A DNA stretch of 64,000 nucleotides, from NCBI GenBank assembly GCA_016617855.1, contig JAECUM010016686.1:1-64000 (forward strand). The letters run 5' to 3'. This DNA comes from Megalonaias nervosa. Its lineage: Eukaryota; Mollusca; Bivalvia; Unionida; Unionidae. Below the pieces are notes generated by a model. The model was not told the origin of the DNA and ran no database searches. It saw only the letters and a program-made list of their open reading frames with translations. Each line of letters opens with the position of its first letter. Positions within the stretch are counted from its first letter, which is position 1. Shown piece by piece: positions 46,901 through 56,725 of this stretch. The translations under genes were made by a program, and so were the position numbers.

Positions 46901-47936
46901 AGTCTACAGTGTTTGCAAATGGACTGCTGTTAGATGTGAAAAAACAAGGATTAAACAAGTCCACTTGTTCAAAGTCAACACCTATTTTGGTACTCAAAAT
47001 GATGTTGATTGCATCATAAAATGATCTGTATCATGAGTGACCCCAGCAACAATCAGATACATGACACAAAATTCAAAGTTTCATTTTGGTGACATTATTT
47101 GCTGGCTAAAAGAAAGTCCAATGCATAGGCATCATGACATAGATTATATAGTTACCTATCCTGTCATCCTTTGGATAGAATTCCCTACTGAGGGCTCGCA
47201 GACGACACTCAGTCAGCAGCTCCACCATTTCTTCTGGCTTCAACATTCTTTCATCTGCTTCAAGCTCTGAACCAGTCATCAGAAGTACCAGGGGAAGACC
47301 ACCACAAAGTTCAACAATCTTATCCAAGTGTTCACCAAAATTTACACTTTCTGCAACAGCTCTGAGCAGTTTCTTGGATTCTAATTCATTCATGGGTTTC
47401 AAAGTTTTATGAAAGTATGCTGTTCTTATTTGAGTAAACAAAATTTGTGTTGTGGATGTAATGTACACACGGATATTAAGTTTAATTTTTGCCAAGGTAA
47501 CAACAAAGGACAGAAATGTGTCTTTTAGTTCCGAGTCCATCACATCTTCACAATTGTCAAAAAACACAATGAAAAACTGGTCTCCTAACTGTTTAATATG
47601 TGACTCAATCTGTTGAAACCATCCATTCTGTTGCCCATCATAACTAGGATCTGGCAAAATGCCAAGTAATGCACACATCTGCTCATGAAGTTGCCTACTA
47701 GTTTTGAGAAACCTCATGTTAACATCAATTATCTTAACATGTCTAAATTGTTTGTGTTCTTGTTGTATAATCATTTGTACATCATCTATGTGCTTTCTGG
47801 CTGTTCTTGATTTTCCAACAGATCTCATTCCAAATATACCATACACCAAATATTTCTTGGCATTCCATGCAATCATGAAATCTTTAAGGAATTCTTCTCT
47901 TCCCTGAAAAGGAACTTCAAAGTCTTCAACATCCAT
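23280..47936 (-). CDS. NB-ARC-TPR (STAND / NLR-like) protein, eight exons
   Basis: Exons (minus strand, in order): 47938-47156, 44158-44045, 41553-41401, 40498-40277, 37158-37046, 29457-29315, 25804-25701, 24148-23280. All introns start GT and end AG, phases agree at every junction, and from ATG 47936 the sum is 2499 nt, 832 codons plus stop. Residues 1-260 are an NB-ARC ATPase: Walker A GMRSVGKS (36-43), Walker B FFIVFFDNCED (121-131), ITSTTQ (159-164, sensor-like), GGLPL (212-216). Exons 3-4 fit the linker/winged-helix part. Exons from 40498 onward encode tetratricopeptide repeats (for example KYYQESI, FGAIFNNMGIMYQQRGENDKAMYYH, TVYDTLGKVYLKSNEFSKA), then a Glu/Lys-rich coiled coil and C-terminal AGCI. 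STAND proteins of this build act in the cytosol as ligand-triggered oligomerising switches in immunity or cell death; the ligand here is unknown. ATG 47936 may be internal if the candidate exon at 52271 is coding. Confidence 0.85.
25701..25804 (-). CDS. NB-ARC-TPR gene: exon 8
   Basis: Between CTTTGTAG and CTTAG|GTAGGT. Encodes HLKRSFEMSQSLGNERT, then LQSLNSLGVVCTFL, another TPR unit. Confidence 0.83.
26529..26958. repeat. 35-bp minisatellite in the intron before exon 8
   Basis: About twelve imperfect copies of a unit close to TTATTAACACATTACTTCCTTGTGAGGTAACATAG. Copies differ at several bases and a few are shortened. Confidence 0.93.
27215..27238. repeat. (GT)n microsatellite
   Basis: Twelve GT units. 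Confidence 0.95.
29315..29457 (-). CDS. NB-ARC-TPR gene: exon 7
   Basis: Between TTATTTCAG and GTTAG|GTCAGT. Encodes TPR units: GGEKYYRQALQVLKAG and LAEVHQRLGWNLHVQGRAEES. Confidence 0.85.
30280..32600 (-). mobile_element. DIRS-like retroelement remnant
   Basis: Lies antisense-free in the large intron between exons 6 and 7 and reads on the same (minus) strand. From 32397: LNVSLWVFTKIIDCVTEFM, then VAYLDDL (reverse transcriptase YxDD). From 31960: ICTDTSTYGWGVHL and WALHINLIEMKAI, a DIRS-type RNase H pattern. Near 31290: ILRTRRPTTLKAYEVK, matching the start of the core-binding domain of DIRS tyrosine recombinases. Later frames down to about 30300 are too decayed to locate the catalytic Tyr. 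DIRS elements integrate with a tyrosine recombinase instead of an integrase. Many stops; no terminal repeats identified. Confidence 0.72.
32640..33290. other. Intron sequence without gene
   Basis: Phrases such as GTATGGTTCATACAA recur at 32745-32835. Nothing coding. Confidence 0.4.
33800..34085 (-). pseudogene. BED/TTF-like zinc finger (copy 1), split by a MITE
   Basis: 33961-34082 aligns with 34347-34465 at most bases (both contain GATGGCT(G/T)AATGC and TTTGGTRTAYTCCAA). The continuation of the finger, CACATCGTTCTGCC, lies on the far side of the MITE at 33844-33953. A tandem duplication of the transposase start within the element best explains it. Confidence 0.55.
33844..33953. mobile_element. 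110-bp MITE with about 41-bp inverted repeats
   Basis: Arms 33844-33885 and 33914-33953 are inverted copies (GTTGCTTACAATTTAYCTGTCATACATG is common), with a 28-bp spacer. Direct repeats CACATGCCCA (33834-33843) and CACATTCCCA (33954-33963) flank it, 9 of 10 identical, consistent with an 8-10 bp target duplication. It interrupts the zinc-finger copy. Confidence 0.75.
34253..34618 (-). pseudogene. BED/TTF-like zinc finger of a hAT transposase (copy 2)
   Basis: An open frame with FSLEYTKNWPCIKPS, then AFCTQCATNFSIGHGGRDDVRKHIGSKKH. A CxxC pair followed by HxxxxxxH is the zinc-binding pattern placed near the N terminus of ZNF862/KIAA1586-like hAT transposases, where it binds transposon ends. No catalytic part follows. 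Confidence 0.65.
34592..34732 (-). repeat. 5'-truncated SINE
   Basis: About 141 bp matching the non-tRNA part of the SINE at 46088-46330, including GCCAGTAGCTTCTCGTGGGT and CTTCCTCCACCATTAATACT on the minus strand. Perfect 13-bp duplications CAAAAGCATTTGT flank it (34579-34591 and 34733-34745). The tRNA-like head is missing, as expected for early-terminated reverse transcription. Confidence 0.85.
35405..35719 (+). other. Unrecognised 104-codon open frame in an intron
   Basis: Contains SPLYANYLQEQKMETDVKCVL; another frame of the same stretch is Cys-rich (KMCPQVRNCIVVSCTSRC). No domain recognised, no splice sites chosen. Probably a decayed fragment or chance. Confidence 0.2.
37046..37158 (-). 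CDS. NB-ARC-TPR gene: exon 6
   Basis: Between TTTTTTCCAG and TAAG|GTAATG. Encodes one TPR-like unit, SEKFYEGCLKITSECGR, then LVKISFGSMLTNAK. Confidence 0.82.
37176..37241. repeat. (TA)n microsatellite, near exon 6
   Basis: Two TA blocks separated by GATA, 18 bp upstream (in transcript sense) of the exon 6 acceptor. Confidence 0.97.
38037..38081. repeat. (TA)n microsatellite
   Basis: About 21 TA units. Confidence 0.97.
38200..38660. repeat. Dispersed 'CCTGGGTC' repeat
   Basis: Contains several loosely spaced copies of phrases such as CTGGGTCTATTCTTAC, GAGATCCCCACC and TATACACTTA. The same phrases occur at 52920-53043, directly before the LTR element, so this looks like two members of an unnamed repeat family. 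Confidence 0.4.
40277..40498 (-). CDS. NB-ARC-TPR gene: exon 5
   Basis: Between TTTTTTCTTCAG and GCTT|GTAAGT. Encodes a helical region with FTEEIKKINRLMSTTDYAEALALFG and LTEILYSPHDTYHFFIEVAST, linking the ATPase to the TPR array. Confidence 0.85.
40842..40896. repeat. (CA)n microsatellite
   Basis: Long CA run with one interruption; a shorter CA run lies at 40772-40790. Confidence 0.97.
40960..41195. repeat. 36-39 bp minisatellite between exons 4 and 5
   Basis: Six units close to ACATCTGTTAAATAATATCA followed by TTGTTATTAATCTTTGCAC. Confidence 0.93.
41401..41553 (-). CDS. NB-ARC-TPR gene: exon 4
   Basis: Between TTTTGTTTAG and CCCTG|GTATGT. Encodes HQSVALAKDLVLIPMIRRN, then TERFDIHGILRDCLSVYV; 'DIHGILRDCL' is typical of the end of the winged-helix (MHD-like) region of NB-ARC proteins. 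Confidence 0.85.
44045..44158 (-). CDS. NB-ARC-TPR gene: exon 3
   Basis: Between TTATTTTCAG and CTAG|GTAATT. Encodes DVYKDFILRLSEVF, then LATLGYIPGNFNANQVKEML. Phase 1 at both ends. Too short to be found as a free ORF. Confidence 0.82.
45879..46357. repeat. 38-bp tandem repeat, interrupted by a SINE
   Basis: Five full units (45879-46068) beginning CTCTGTATTAGTGCTTATAT and continuing GCATTGCCATCAACTGGA. The sixth is split at 46080 and resumes at 46331. Confidence 0.93.
46088..46330 (-). repeat. tRNA-derived SINE, full length
   Basis: On the minus strand it starts GGGGCCCCGAGTGGCCAAGT and continues GGTCTAA, a polymerase III A box (TGGCCAAGTGG). GGGTTCGAGTCTCC about 50 bp on is a B box (GGTTCGANTC). 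A central region follows with GTAGCTTCTTGTGGGTCGGT and TTCTTCCTCCACTATTTATA, then a TTGTTG-type tail on the far side (plus strand TGTTGTTGTAGG). The duplications TATTAACGCCATGC (46074-46087) and TATTAGTGCCATGC (46331-46344) flank it, 12 of 14 identical. The tRNA head resembles a Ser/Leu-type tRNA. The central part is similar to SINE cores shared by aquatic invertebrates; the family name is not certain. Confidence 0.88.
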
Positions 47937-47938
47937 TT
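47156..47938 (-). CDS. NB-ARC-TPR gene: NB-ARC exon
   Basis: Preceded by TTTTTCAG and ended by GATAG|GTAACT. One exon holds the whole nucleotide-binding core, from GREEF to KDDRI. The two bases before ATG 47936 belong to the exon, so at least one more exon lies upstream. Confidence 0.88.
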
Positions 47939-48591
47939 CTGAAAAACATAAAGTAAACAGAAACTCAAAAATGTGGAAAGCCTAATGCCTATGACCCATC
48001 TAAATCTAGATCAAGCGCCCCCCCCCCCATTCTGACTGAGTTGCCTGTTTTTGTTCAAATCTAATGCACCTGGAAGAAACCTTGAGGCTTCCAACAAAAT
48101 GCAGCATTTTCATTCTGAAGTTCAAGAAAGATACTGTCAAATGAATAACATTTCTAGTGCCCTATTTAAATGACCTTCCACCTTATGAAGTTACTCACTT
48201 AACTTTATCAAAAGCTTTAAACTCCATGTGTCTCATCAAAGCACATGACTATGAATGATGAAGAGTATTATATCTGTCCTCTGAACTTTACTGTTTTCTT
48301 ATAATTATCATTTACCTGTCCTGCATGAATAATAATGAGATGTCCCTTGCTCATACTGACTTGGTTCTGCATTACTGTTACATGTACTAAGATAACGATG
48401 TGCTTGTTTGAAAATAAAGTTAAGCTAGGGGATTAATGACTTGTAAAAGCCCCCATTACAATACTTTATACCCTAAAGGAACTGAGATCACTAAATTATA
48501 TTATAATCCATTAATTTCAAAGAGTTGGTAGCTGCTGCTTCTATTGATAGGGAGTGAGTGCTTTCTTTAACTATGAGGCACTGACAGTACT

Positions 48592-50545
48592 CAGTGTTTT
48601 ATCTACCCATGCGCCATGCGTCAAATACACAGACTTTTCCAATTTGATGCACAAAAATCATCGCCGGTACGTAAATTGACGCACAACAATGCTATGTTTT
48701 GCTGATTAACTAAAAGCAAAGGTTTGGTCTAAAATTCATCGCCGGTACGTAAATTGATGCAACCCAATATTATGTTTTGCTGATTAACACAAAATTAAGG
48801 TTTGGTCCAACTAGTTTAATGGCTAGATTACAACTCTCCCAAACAGGGAGAACGCGTGCGCATGTTTCTTACGCTAATGTTATTGTAATGCAGTGAGTTT
48901 CAACTGAGCATGGAGCCTGGAGCTGACCTTATGTGACCTGTAACTGTCACATGATTTGTAGCAACAAGATGTTAGAACCGTATAATCACCATACCCAAGA
49001 AAGAGGCGGAAAATAAACATGTGATTTAAAAGTGATTCTCATGTGAAACTATTATTTTATGCGCACGTTTGTCATGCAACGAAATGACAATTTTCCATTT
49101 GCTCAATTGTATGCCTTGCGTTGTTTCAATATACTGTCGGTGTATGACTGAAAATGGCATCCAAGGCAAAAAAATTAAAATAGTTTCGAAAGAAACAAAA
49201 TTATCTTTTGGACCGCTTTTATGACCAACCGATGATAATAGTATTGCTATTGAACCAGTGGAGCCTTCATCATCCAAAGATGAGGTAACAGTTACTTGTA
49301 AGATAAAACTTATTTTGTGCAGCAGTGGTTGAAAACACAGCTGGCTACGTTTTAAAAAAGAAATTAAGTCAAATGAAGAATGTGACAGTGCCATATTTTT
49401 GTAGAGGTTAAAAAAAACTCCATGACCAAATGTGCAAAAATCAATAAAGTTCAGAACAGTACACTGGCAAGGCATGTTGGGTTGCTAGAACACAAACTGC
49501 TGATTGAAGGTCCATGACACCAGTCAGATATGAATGCAGGTTTATATAAACATTCTTTCAAACAAGACATAGCAGTGAAAGTCCTACTTAAGTGTGTACA
49601 TTGGCTGTGTGTCAAAGACATCCCTTTTTTAAAATACAAATCTCTTCTTAATTTAATACATGACTTAGCGGCTGAAGAAATTGATGCTATTGGTATTTTG
49701 AAGAATTCTGACAATCAGTATGACTCGGCTACTAACTGTTCAGAGTTACTAAAGAGCCTATCAAATGCTGAGAATAGTCTTATACGTGACCTGCAAAATT
49801 CATCATTTGTGACAGCAATGGCAGATGAAAGCACTGACATAGCCAACAATAAATGCCTTGTCATATATGCTCAGATTATTTCTGATGATATGAAACCATT
49901 AACAAGATTTTTAACAAATATAGAATGTTCAGACGCCTCTGGCAAGGGAATTGCCTTATTGGCTTTAGTCACATTATAATAACTAATATTTTCGTTGCGT
50001 ATGTAAACAATATATTATTGTTTAAAAACTACTGAAAACTTATCAACGGCTTGAATAAGACTCATAGATTTGGATTGTGACTCACAGTTTTTTGCCCTGA
50101 TGAGTCAAATGTCTTACATGAAGCCATTTGTAGATAAAACACTGGTACTATCACATGAACTGAATACGAAACTTGTGGCTACTGCTTTTAATTCATCAAT
50201 ATAAAAAACACAAATACCTCTCCAACTTCACTTCCATTTTCAACTTTGATGAGACACATGGAGATTCTTGTAGCATTCAGAAAATAAAACTACTCCAAGG
50301 CTCCCAAATACTCATCCCTACAGATCATGATGAAATACATGCACTATATACTGACAAAGGCAAAACTGAAGAAATAGTCAGAGACTGCAAGAGCAGATCT
50401 GCATACCACGATTATTCTGAATTCCACAATGAACAAGCAGAAATTGTGAAACTGTTGGAAATTGCATTATTTTATATCCCATTCACAGCTGAATGCTAAC
50501 AATGGTTGAGTCTCATGAAGAATATCACATGTACAAGGGACTAAC
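48592..50545 (+). pseudogene. hAT transposase pseudogene (ZNF862/DUF4371-like)
   Basis: Begins with MASKAKKLK near 49154, then several stops. The open frame 49530-49979 holds HSFKQDIAVKVLLKCVHWL, NLIHDLAAEEID and, near residues 97-113, MADESTDIANNKCLVIYAQI, the hAT catalytic-domain motif (DESTD). 50173-50499 carries the C-terminal region, DHDEIHALYTDKGKTEEIV, SAYHDYSEFHNEQAEIVKLL and FYIPFTAEC. The arrangement fits ZNF862/KIAA1586-like proteins domesticated from, or belonging to, hAT elements. CAGTGTTTT at 48592 is a possible left end; no right end was matched. It lies antisense inside the intron upstream of the NB-ARC exon. Confidence 0.7.
48659..48816. repeat. 79-bp direct duplication
   Basis: CATCGCCGGTACGTAAATTG begins at 48659 and 48738; both copies continue to TATGTTTTGCTGATTAAC and AGGTTTGGTC. 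It lies near the probable left end of the hAT relic. Confidence 0.9.
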
Positions 50546-52270
50546 ACTTATATTCTTGGGGAGGGGAGGGTGTGTCAAAATTAATAGCAATAAAAATGGC
50601 CGTGTAGGGCAAGTTGATTTTAAGTCAAGCAATGTACATTGTTTCTCAGACTGAAATTTTATCAATTCTGCAAATTATGGCTCAGAAATAGATGTCTGCA
50701 CATTTAAAGTTTGAACTGCTGTTTGCAAACTCACATGACTTATATAATCTTTCTATTATTGAAAAATGTTCCAGAATTAAATCTTGGGTTTTTTTCTTCA
50801 TACTGAAATACATAAAGTGCGGTCACTTGATAAAACAACTGTATTTTGGCTCATCAATTAACAGAATGAGATGTGAAAATCTATGATAAAGAATGAAGCG
50901 TGTTATTCAACCACTGAACCTTGAATTCTCCTTTTGACAGCCCCCAGATAAGACCACTCCTTAATAACAACTACTTGGAGAGTTTCACATTTAAATACAG
51001 CAGTAAAACAGCAAACTTATATTCTTAAAATCACACCATCTAAAACTACTAGGCTAACTTACCAAGGCCAGTTTCTCTCTACAGGTTCCTGCATGCTACA
51101 TGCAAGACATACTTATTTAAAAGGTGATCTGACTTCATAGTTAGCTAAAGTTGTGCAATGTACAAACTGATAAATCAATGGCCAATTCAGACGTACTATT
51201 ACATATATTAGTTTCAAGATAAGAAGTTCAAAATGTAAGCGTACATGTATCTGATAAACCTAAGGGAATAAAGAACTGTGTATGATGTTCCAAGAATTTT
51301 GAAGGGTCCTACACGTCACTGAGAGATAAGAATACTGGTAAATCACTGTAAAGGTCAACAATTACCATATTTGCCTATCTAGTCAACTCTCATGATGAAA
51401 AGAAATGATAAAATGAAAGTGCAGTTTTAACAATTTTAACTGATTACATTTATAACTGAAAAACATACTAATGTTTAGATTTATCCAGCCCTCCCACACC
51501 CTATCCCACCCCACTCCTAATCATATACAATCCCCTCACACTGTAGCCAAAATCTTTTAAGCCCACAGAAAAGAACTGGAAACAAACTAAAAAGAAAAAA
51601 CAAATATTAAGATAATGAAAGAAGACAGATATGTTGGATGTACCTTTCACTTATTTCACAAGAAACTCTTTGTAGTGAAATTCCCTGGTTCCTGGTCCTT
51701 CAGTTTGTTTCTGGCCCGGACTCTGTTTCTAGGTAATATGGCTTGAAACTTCCATTTTCAACATCATACAAAGAGCTCTGTCACAGTATCACTGTTTACA
51801 TACTGGCAGATCACATCAGGTAACATCACTGTTGATATTCTTTAGCAAATCACAATAAAAGTATTTGCAAACATGAAACATCTCTTATTTAAAATTCTGC
51901 TCAACAGTTATTAAGTAGTTTTGATATTGGATAGATTTGATAGTGAAGTTGACTGCAATGCAACAAGCACAATGAAGAGAATGTTGGCATACTTTTATGT
52001 TACTTTCCTGTACTGCAACTGAAATTTCTTTATACATGTATGTAGTATTATAGAAACAATATGCTGCCTAAAACAGCAAACTAATCAAAGTGGCTGCTCC
52101 CATGACTCAAAAACTACAAACTACACTTAACTTTAGCAATTATTAAAATAGTGATAATGGATTTTACTGAAGTAGACAATACCAACTTTAAAAAAGAAAA
52201 ATGCATGAATTATAAATATAAAAAATACTATAATAAAAAATACGTCATCAGCTAGTTGTTTCAAAATTAC

Positions 52271-52314
52271 CTCTGAAGTCCAGGAAGTGACAAAGACCAT
52301 GAAGAGCAGCACGT
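52271..52314 (-). CDS. Candidate upstream exon of the NB-ARC-TPR gene
   Basis: A 44-bp stretch between GCTTTACTTCAG and GAG|GTAATT. Spliced to the NB-ARC exon in the required phase, it reads RAALHGLCHFLDFRE into MDVEDF without a stop. It has no ATG in that frame, so it is either coding with more exons outside the view or part of the 5' untranslated region. Confidence 0.35.
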
Positions 52315-53043
52315 CTGAAGTAAAGCAAAGCTGTATACTCTCTAACCCAAATTTCATCCATCAATCATACACCATAATAAAAGGAATTAAAAGTTACTTA
52401 ACAATACATAAGATATACAAATAACCAGAATAACCAGCGAGGAATACCTGGGAAATTCATTTTCTTTAAACATTAAGCCCTGTGCAATTTAAAACTGAAG
52501 AGTGGATCCTCACTTGTTTTGAAGTTATCTTTCTAGACAAACTGAAATTATCCTATATTCATGACAAAGCAGTGAGTAATGTCACACAAATCATCCAAGA
52601 CCTTTCAAAATTGTTTGACTTTAAACCATGGAATACAATGTGGGGTGATCTGTATATATGCATAATGGTTTCAAAAGTTTGAAACAACCCCAGAGGCCTG
52701 TGCTGAGGAGGGCTTAAATAAACTGAATACAACTCACAAAATTATGAGACTAACATATCTAAAAATTGTGTGTAACAATCGACCTTACTTTCATTGGATG
52801 TTTCAATGACACCCATGGATCATGTTCTTGCATACAGTTGCAGATCTCTGTTTCACAAGAAGGAAACTATTGAGATCCACAACTAAAATCTATATGTATT
52901 AATTGGGCATGAAAAGACATATTCAAAAATGCAAGTACCTATTCCCCTGGGTTTATTCTTACCCCATTATAAAACTTAGTCCCTGGGTCATACTGGAGAA
53001 TCTATTGAGATCCCCACCATAAAACCAGATATACACTTAATGG

Positions 53044-53938
53044 TGTTACGTATATGTAATTTAATTGATTGTGTGTTAGTTTCAAATTCTCTTTTATTTT
53101 TATTTCATTATATGTTATTGTAACGATAACTTTATTCACTGGATTTGACATTTTTCCAGTAAATTCAGTTCACTTCGATAAACCTGATAAATACGCAGTT
53201 CGTAGAAATATTGCATCTTTTTGTGACCTACATTTTCAGGGCCAGGTTAGCTCTGTTGTAAACAACTTTTTTTATTTTTTTTATTATTGAATCGTATAGT
53301 AAGATTCATTCAGTACAATTGAATTCGTCCATTGTGGATGTGACAGCTGGCATATAATCTTTTTGCGTTATTCAGACTTAGTGATCACATGATCCTAATA
53401 TGTGGTCCATTCTACATCGTAGTTAGAGTTAAGATTCAGTTTCATAAGTGATTTTTTAGTCAGTCATAAATTCACACCTTCAGAGCTCAGAGGTGTTTTT
53501 TGTTGTCGCCAATTTGAATTGAGTTTTTATTTAAAATAATTTATTTTCCCTGGAGACATTATCTCGTGTTCATCAGAATTCTTGGACTAAGACATTTGTT
53601 GGAAATTATTTGGAATTCTAAAGCCGGAATTATATTTTTGGTGGATTCAACAAGGAACTGTTGACACATCAACACAAAAATGTTACAGAGGACATCATCA
53701 CCTGTCATCTTGGAACTATACATCGGGATTTGAACCTTGATTACTTTAGAACTTTTTAGTAATAGGACTTATGTTTTTAAATTCTAGGATCAACTTTTGG
53801 ATTAGATTCACAAACCATAAGTCCTTTTTCATATTTTTACCTTGTTTTCTAGGGAAATAAATTATTCTGTTAAAATTTACAAAGCTTGTTGGCTTCACTC
53901 TTTTCTTCGTTACTTTATATGAGCCTTGTCATGTAATA
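53044..53938 (+). repeat. 5' LTR
   Basis: 895 bp, collinear with the 3' LTR apart from small indels (for example CCGGTA present only at 62316-62321). Both contain the 73-76 codon open frame starting MCVSF, which is LTR sequence and not a gene. Confidence 0.92.
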
Positions 53939-54107
53939 AAGAAAATTGGGTTCTTGTCCTTGGGATATATGAATTTTGGCTAAAATATTTCAGAAAATTG
54001 TTTTTTGAAATTTAAATTCCCCTAGTTTTCAGAATATTTTAAATCCCAAGTATTATTTCACATTTTGTTTGAAATCTTCACTGAAATCAACAGGCTTTTT
54101 TTTCACA

Positions 54108-55483
54108 ATGCCATCAAAAGTGGAGACCTTTCTTTCAAATCCAACTCAGGAGCAGTTGGATAGTTTGAAAAAAGTTGAATTGCTTGAACTTGGCAGAAAA
54201 TATGATCTTTCTGAAGCAAAAGCTTCTTTAACGAAGCAAGAAATAAAAAACATTTTGATCCAGTATTTGATAGAGAAGAATGTTCTGGATAAAAGTGTTT
54301 TGGTTTCAGTCAGTAAGTCTGTATCAGACTCTGATATAAAAGTAAAGGAATTAAAAATGAAATAGTGTATAAGATGGAACTGGAGTTAAGAAAGCTCGAG
54401 CTTCAGAAAGAGGAAAGAGAGAAACAAATGCAGTTGCAACTGGAGAAAGAGAAAGAACAAATGCATTTACAGAAAGAAGAAAAACAAATGCTATTTCAAA
54501 AAGAAGACAGAAACAAATTCAGTTACAGTTTGAGAAAGAGGAGAGAAACAGGAAAGAGAGAAAGATAAATGCAGTTACAATTAGAAGAGAAGGAGAAAAA
54601 GAGACAGGAAAGAGAGAAAGATAAAGTTACAATTTGAAAAGGAGGAGATAGAGAAATAGATGCAATTGCAAAGAGAGAAGGATATGAAAGGGAATTTCAA
54701 ATTAGAATGAAAGAAATAGAGCTGGCAAGTGAAAGGCATGTTTCCACTTCACATACAAATTCAAGTTTTGACATTGCAAAGAATATTAGACAAGTACCCC
54801 CTTTTAGCAAAAAGGAAGTAGACCAATATTTTCTTTATTTTGAAAAAGTTGCTGAAAATTTGAAATGGCCAAGGGAGCATTGGATTCAATTATTACAGTG
54901 TGTATTTTTTGGCAAAGCTCGAAAAATCTATGCATCCCTGTCAGTACAGCAAAGTGCTGACTATGATCTGGTTAAGGAATGCATCTTAAAGGGTTATGAG
55001 TTAGTCCCTGAGGCTTATTGGCAAAAATTCAGGAAATATAAAGAAGAAGCTGGACAAACTCATGTTGAATTTGCAAGAGAAAAAGAGTGGTTATTTGATA
55101 GATGGTTCTTAGCCAAGAACGTTGATCAAGATTATGAAAATCTCAAACAACTTGTATTACTTGAAGAGTTCAAGAACTGTGTCCATAGTGACATTAAGGC
55201 TTATCTTGATGAGCATAAGATTGAAACCTTGGAAAATGCTGCTCTTGCTGCTGATGAGTATTTCTTAGCTCATAAAGTTCCTGTTGAAGGCAAATCTTTT
55301 ACTCAGCACAGCAGTCTTCTGGTAAGAAAGTATTTCAGACTAATACAACTCCTTCTAAAACTCAGTCTGACACAACTTCTAAAAATCAAGCTTCTGATAA
55401 ACTTGATTCAAAATCCTTGTCTCGTCCTATGTGTGCCTATTGCAAGAAGAAAGGACATGTTATTTCTGATTGCTTCAAATTGA
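54108..55483 (+). pseudogene. Gag (capsid, SCAN-like) of the Gmr1-like element
   Basis: ATG at 54108 in a good context (ACAATGC). Residues 1-85 form a SAP-like helical start (EQLDSLKKVELLELGRKYDL). After a stop at 54363 comes a Glu/Lys/Gln coiled coil (54374-54700) with several frame breaks. The longest part (54707-55483) includes PPFSKKEVDQYFLYFEKVAE, then AYWQKFRKYKEEAGQTHVEFAREKE and LLEEFKNCV. This Tyr-Arg-Lys/Arg-Phe plus 'EFxxEKxxxFDRW' layout is that of the SCAN domain, which is known to derive from Gmr1-like capsids. It forms the particle that carries the RNA. Confidence 0.82.
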
Positions 55484-56466
55484 AATATAAGCATCAGAAT
55501 CAAGACAGACCTATCCCAAATGCTCTTATTTCTAAGAGGTCAAGGTCGCAGTCATGTATTGAAAGCAATACATTTGTTGGATCTAATAAAAGCCAGTCTG
55601 ATTTTATTATGGAGAATTATGAATCATTCATGTCGAAGGGTTCTATATCACTCTTGGGTGATTTGGCCAATCCTATCCCTATTAAAATTTTAAGGGACAC
55701 AGAAGCTTTTCAGACTCTTTTATTATCAGGTACTTTGCCTTTTTCTGAGAAATCTTCTTTTAATGAGAGTATTCTTATTCAAGTAGTAGAGTGCTGCTTT
55801 TTTAATGTTCCTCTCCATTGTGTAAATTTTTCATCAGACTTAGTTTCAGGATCTGTGACAGTCGGAATAGTATCTTCTTTACCCATTCAGGGCATTCATT
55901 TGTTACTAGGCAATGACCTAGCTGGAGACAAGGTTGTGGTTAATCCACTCATAATTGACAGGCCTTCTTTGGATCAGAAAGTTGATCCTATTGAAAAAGA
56001 ATTATCTGATTTATACCCAGCTTGTGCAGTTACTAGAGCTATGGCAAAGAAAGCTCTTGAGAATGATTTTGATAAGGAAACTATTCCTTTAGCTGACACA
56101 TATATTGGCCAGGATTTTGATGAGGTCACATTCACTCCTTGTTTGGATCAATCAAAAGATACTAATCACAGTGATCCTCTTTTAACTATTCATTCTCTAT
56201 TTTCTAATCAGGGTGACAAACGACAATCACTTGTCATCGAACAGGAAAAAGATCCTGAGATCTCCTAATTGTTTCAGAGAGCCATTAGTTAGTAAAACTG
56301 AAGCCACTGACATACCTGTCTGTTATTTCATTAAAAATGGAATTCTTATGAAAAAATGGAGACCTTCTGAGGTACCTGCTGGTGACGAGTGATCAATGAA
56401 TTATCAAATTGTAGTTCCAAAATCTTACAGACAGGAAATACTTAGTCTGGCCCATGAAACTCATCT
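55417..56466 (+). pseudogene. Zinc knuckle and aspartic protease region
   Basis: Overlaps the gag frame by 67 bp in another frame. CAYCKKKGHVISDC (residues 6-19) is a CX2CX4HX4C knuckle that binds RNA. ILRDTEAFQTLLLSG (91-105) is the protease active site, where the invariant DTG reads DTE (nt 55696-55704). NFSSDLVSG and IQGIHLLLGNDLAG (flap and C-terminal regions) follow. The frame stops at 56268; later frames continue to YRQEILSLAHETHL at 56466, the start of the integrase zinc region, where the insert begins. Confidence 0.8.
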
Positions 56467-56489
56467 CCCAAACCAAAATGCATCCTTGC

Positions 56490-56725
56490 GGTTAGCTTGC
56501 CGCAAGCTTGCCACGAGGTTGTTGCAAGCTCGTATCATCAAAATAAGCTTGCAAATAAGTATTTGTTAGCTTGTGCAAGCTTGTGCAAGCATGGCACTAT
56601 TTCTTACCAGCATCTGCAAGCTTGCACAAGCTTACACAAGCTTGCACAAGCTTACAGAAGCTTGCGCAAGCTTACACAAGCTTGCACAATTTGCAGGCTT
56701 ATAAAAAGCGCAAGCTTCCACATAT
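56490..56725. repeat. Left AAGCTTG array
   Basis: Scattered and clustered HindIII-type palindromes. From 56618 to 56687 seven units follow without gap: AAGCTTGCAC, AAGCTTACAC, AAGCTTGCAC, AAGCTTACAG, AAGCTTGCGC, AAGCTTACAC, AAGCTTGCAC. They alternate G and A at position 7, so the period is 10 bp with a 20-bp superperiod. Confidence 0.95.

Noticed and set aside
48013..48024. C-run in the intron as a regulatory site
   Set aside because: A plain homopolymer with no supporting context; similar G-runs occur at 35916 and 38921.
53069..53290. MCVSF... ORF, also at 62193-62423
   Set aside because: Lies in both LTRs; chance open frame in LTR sequence.
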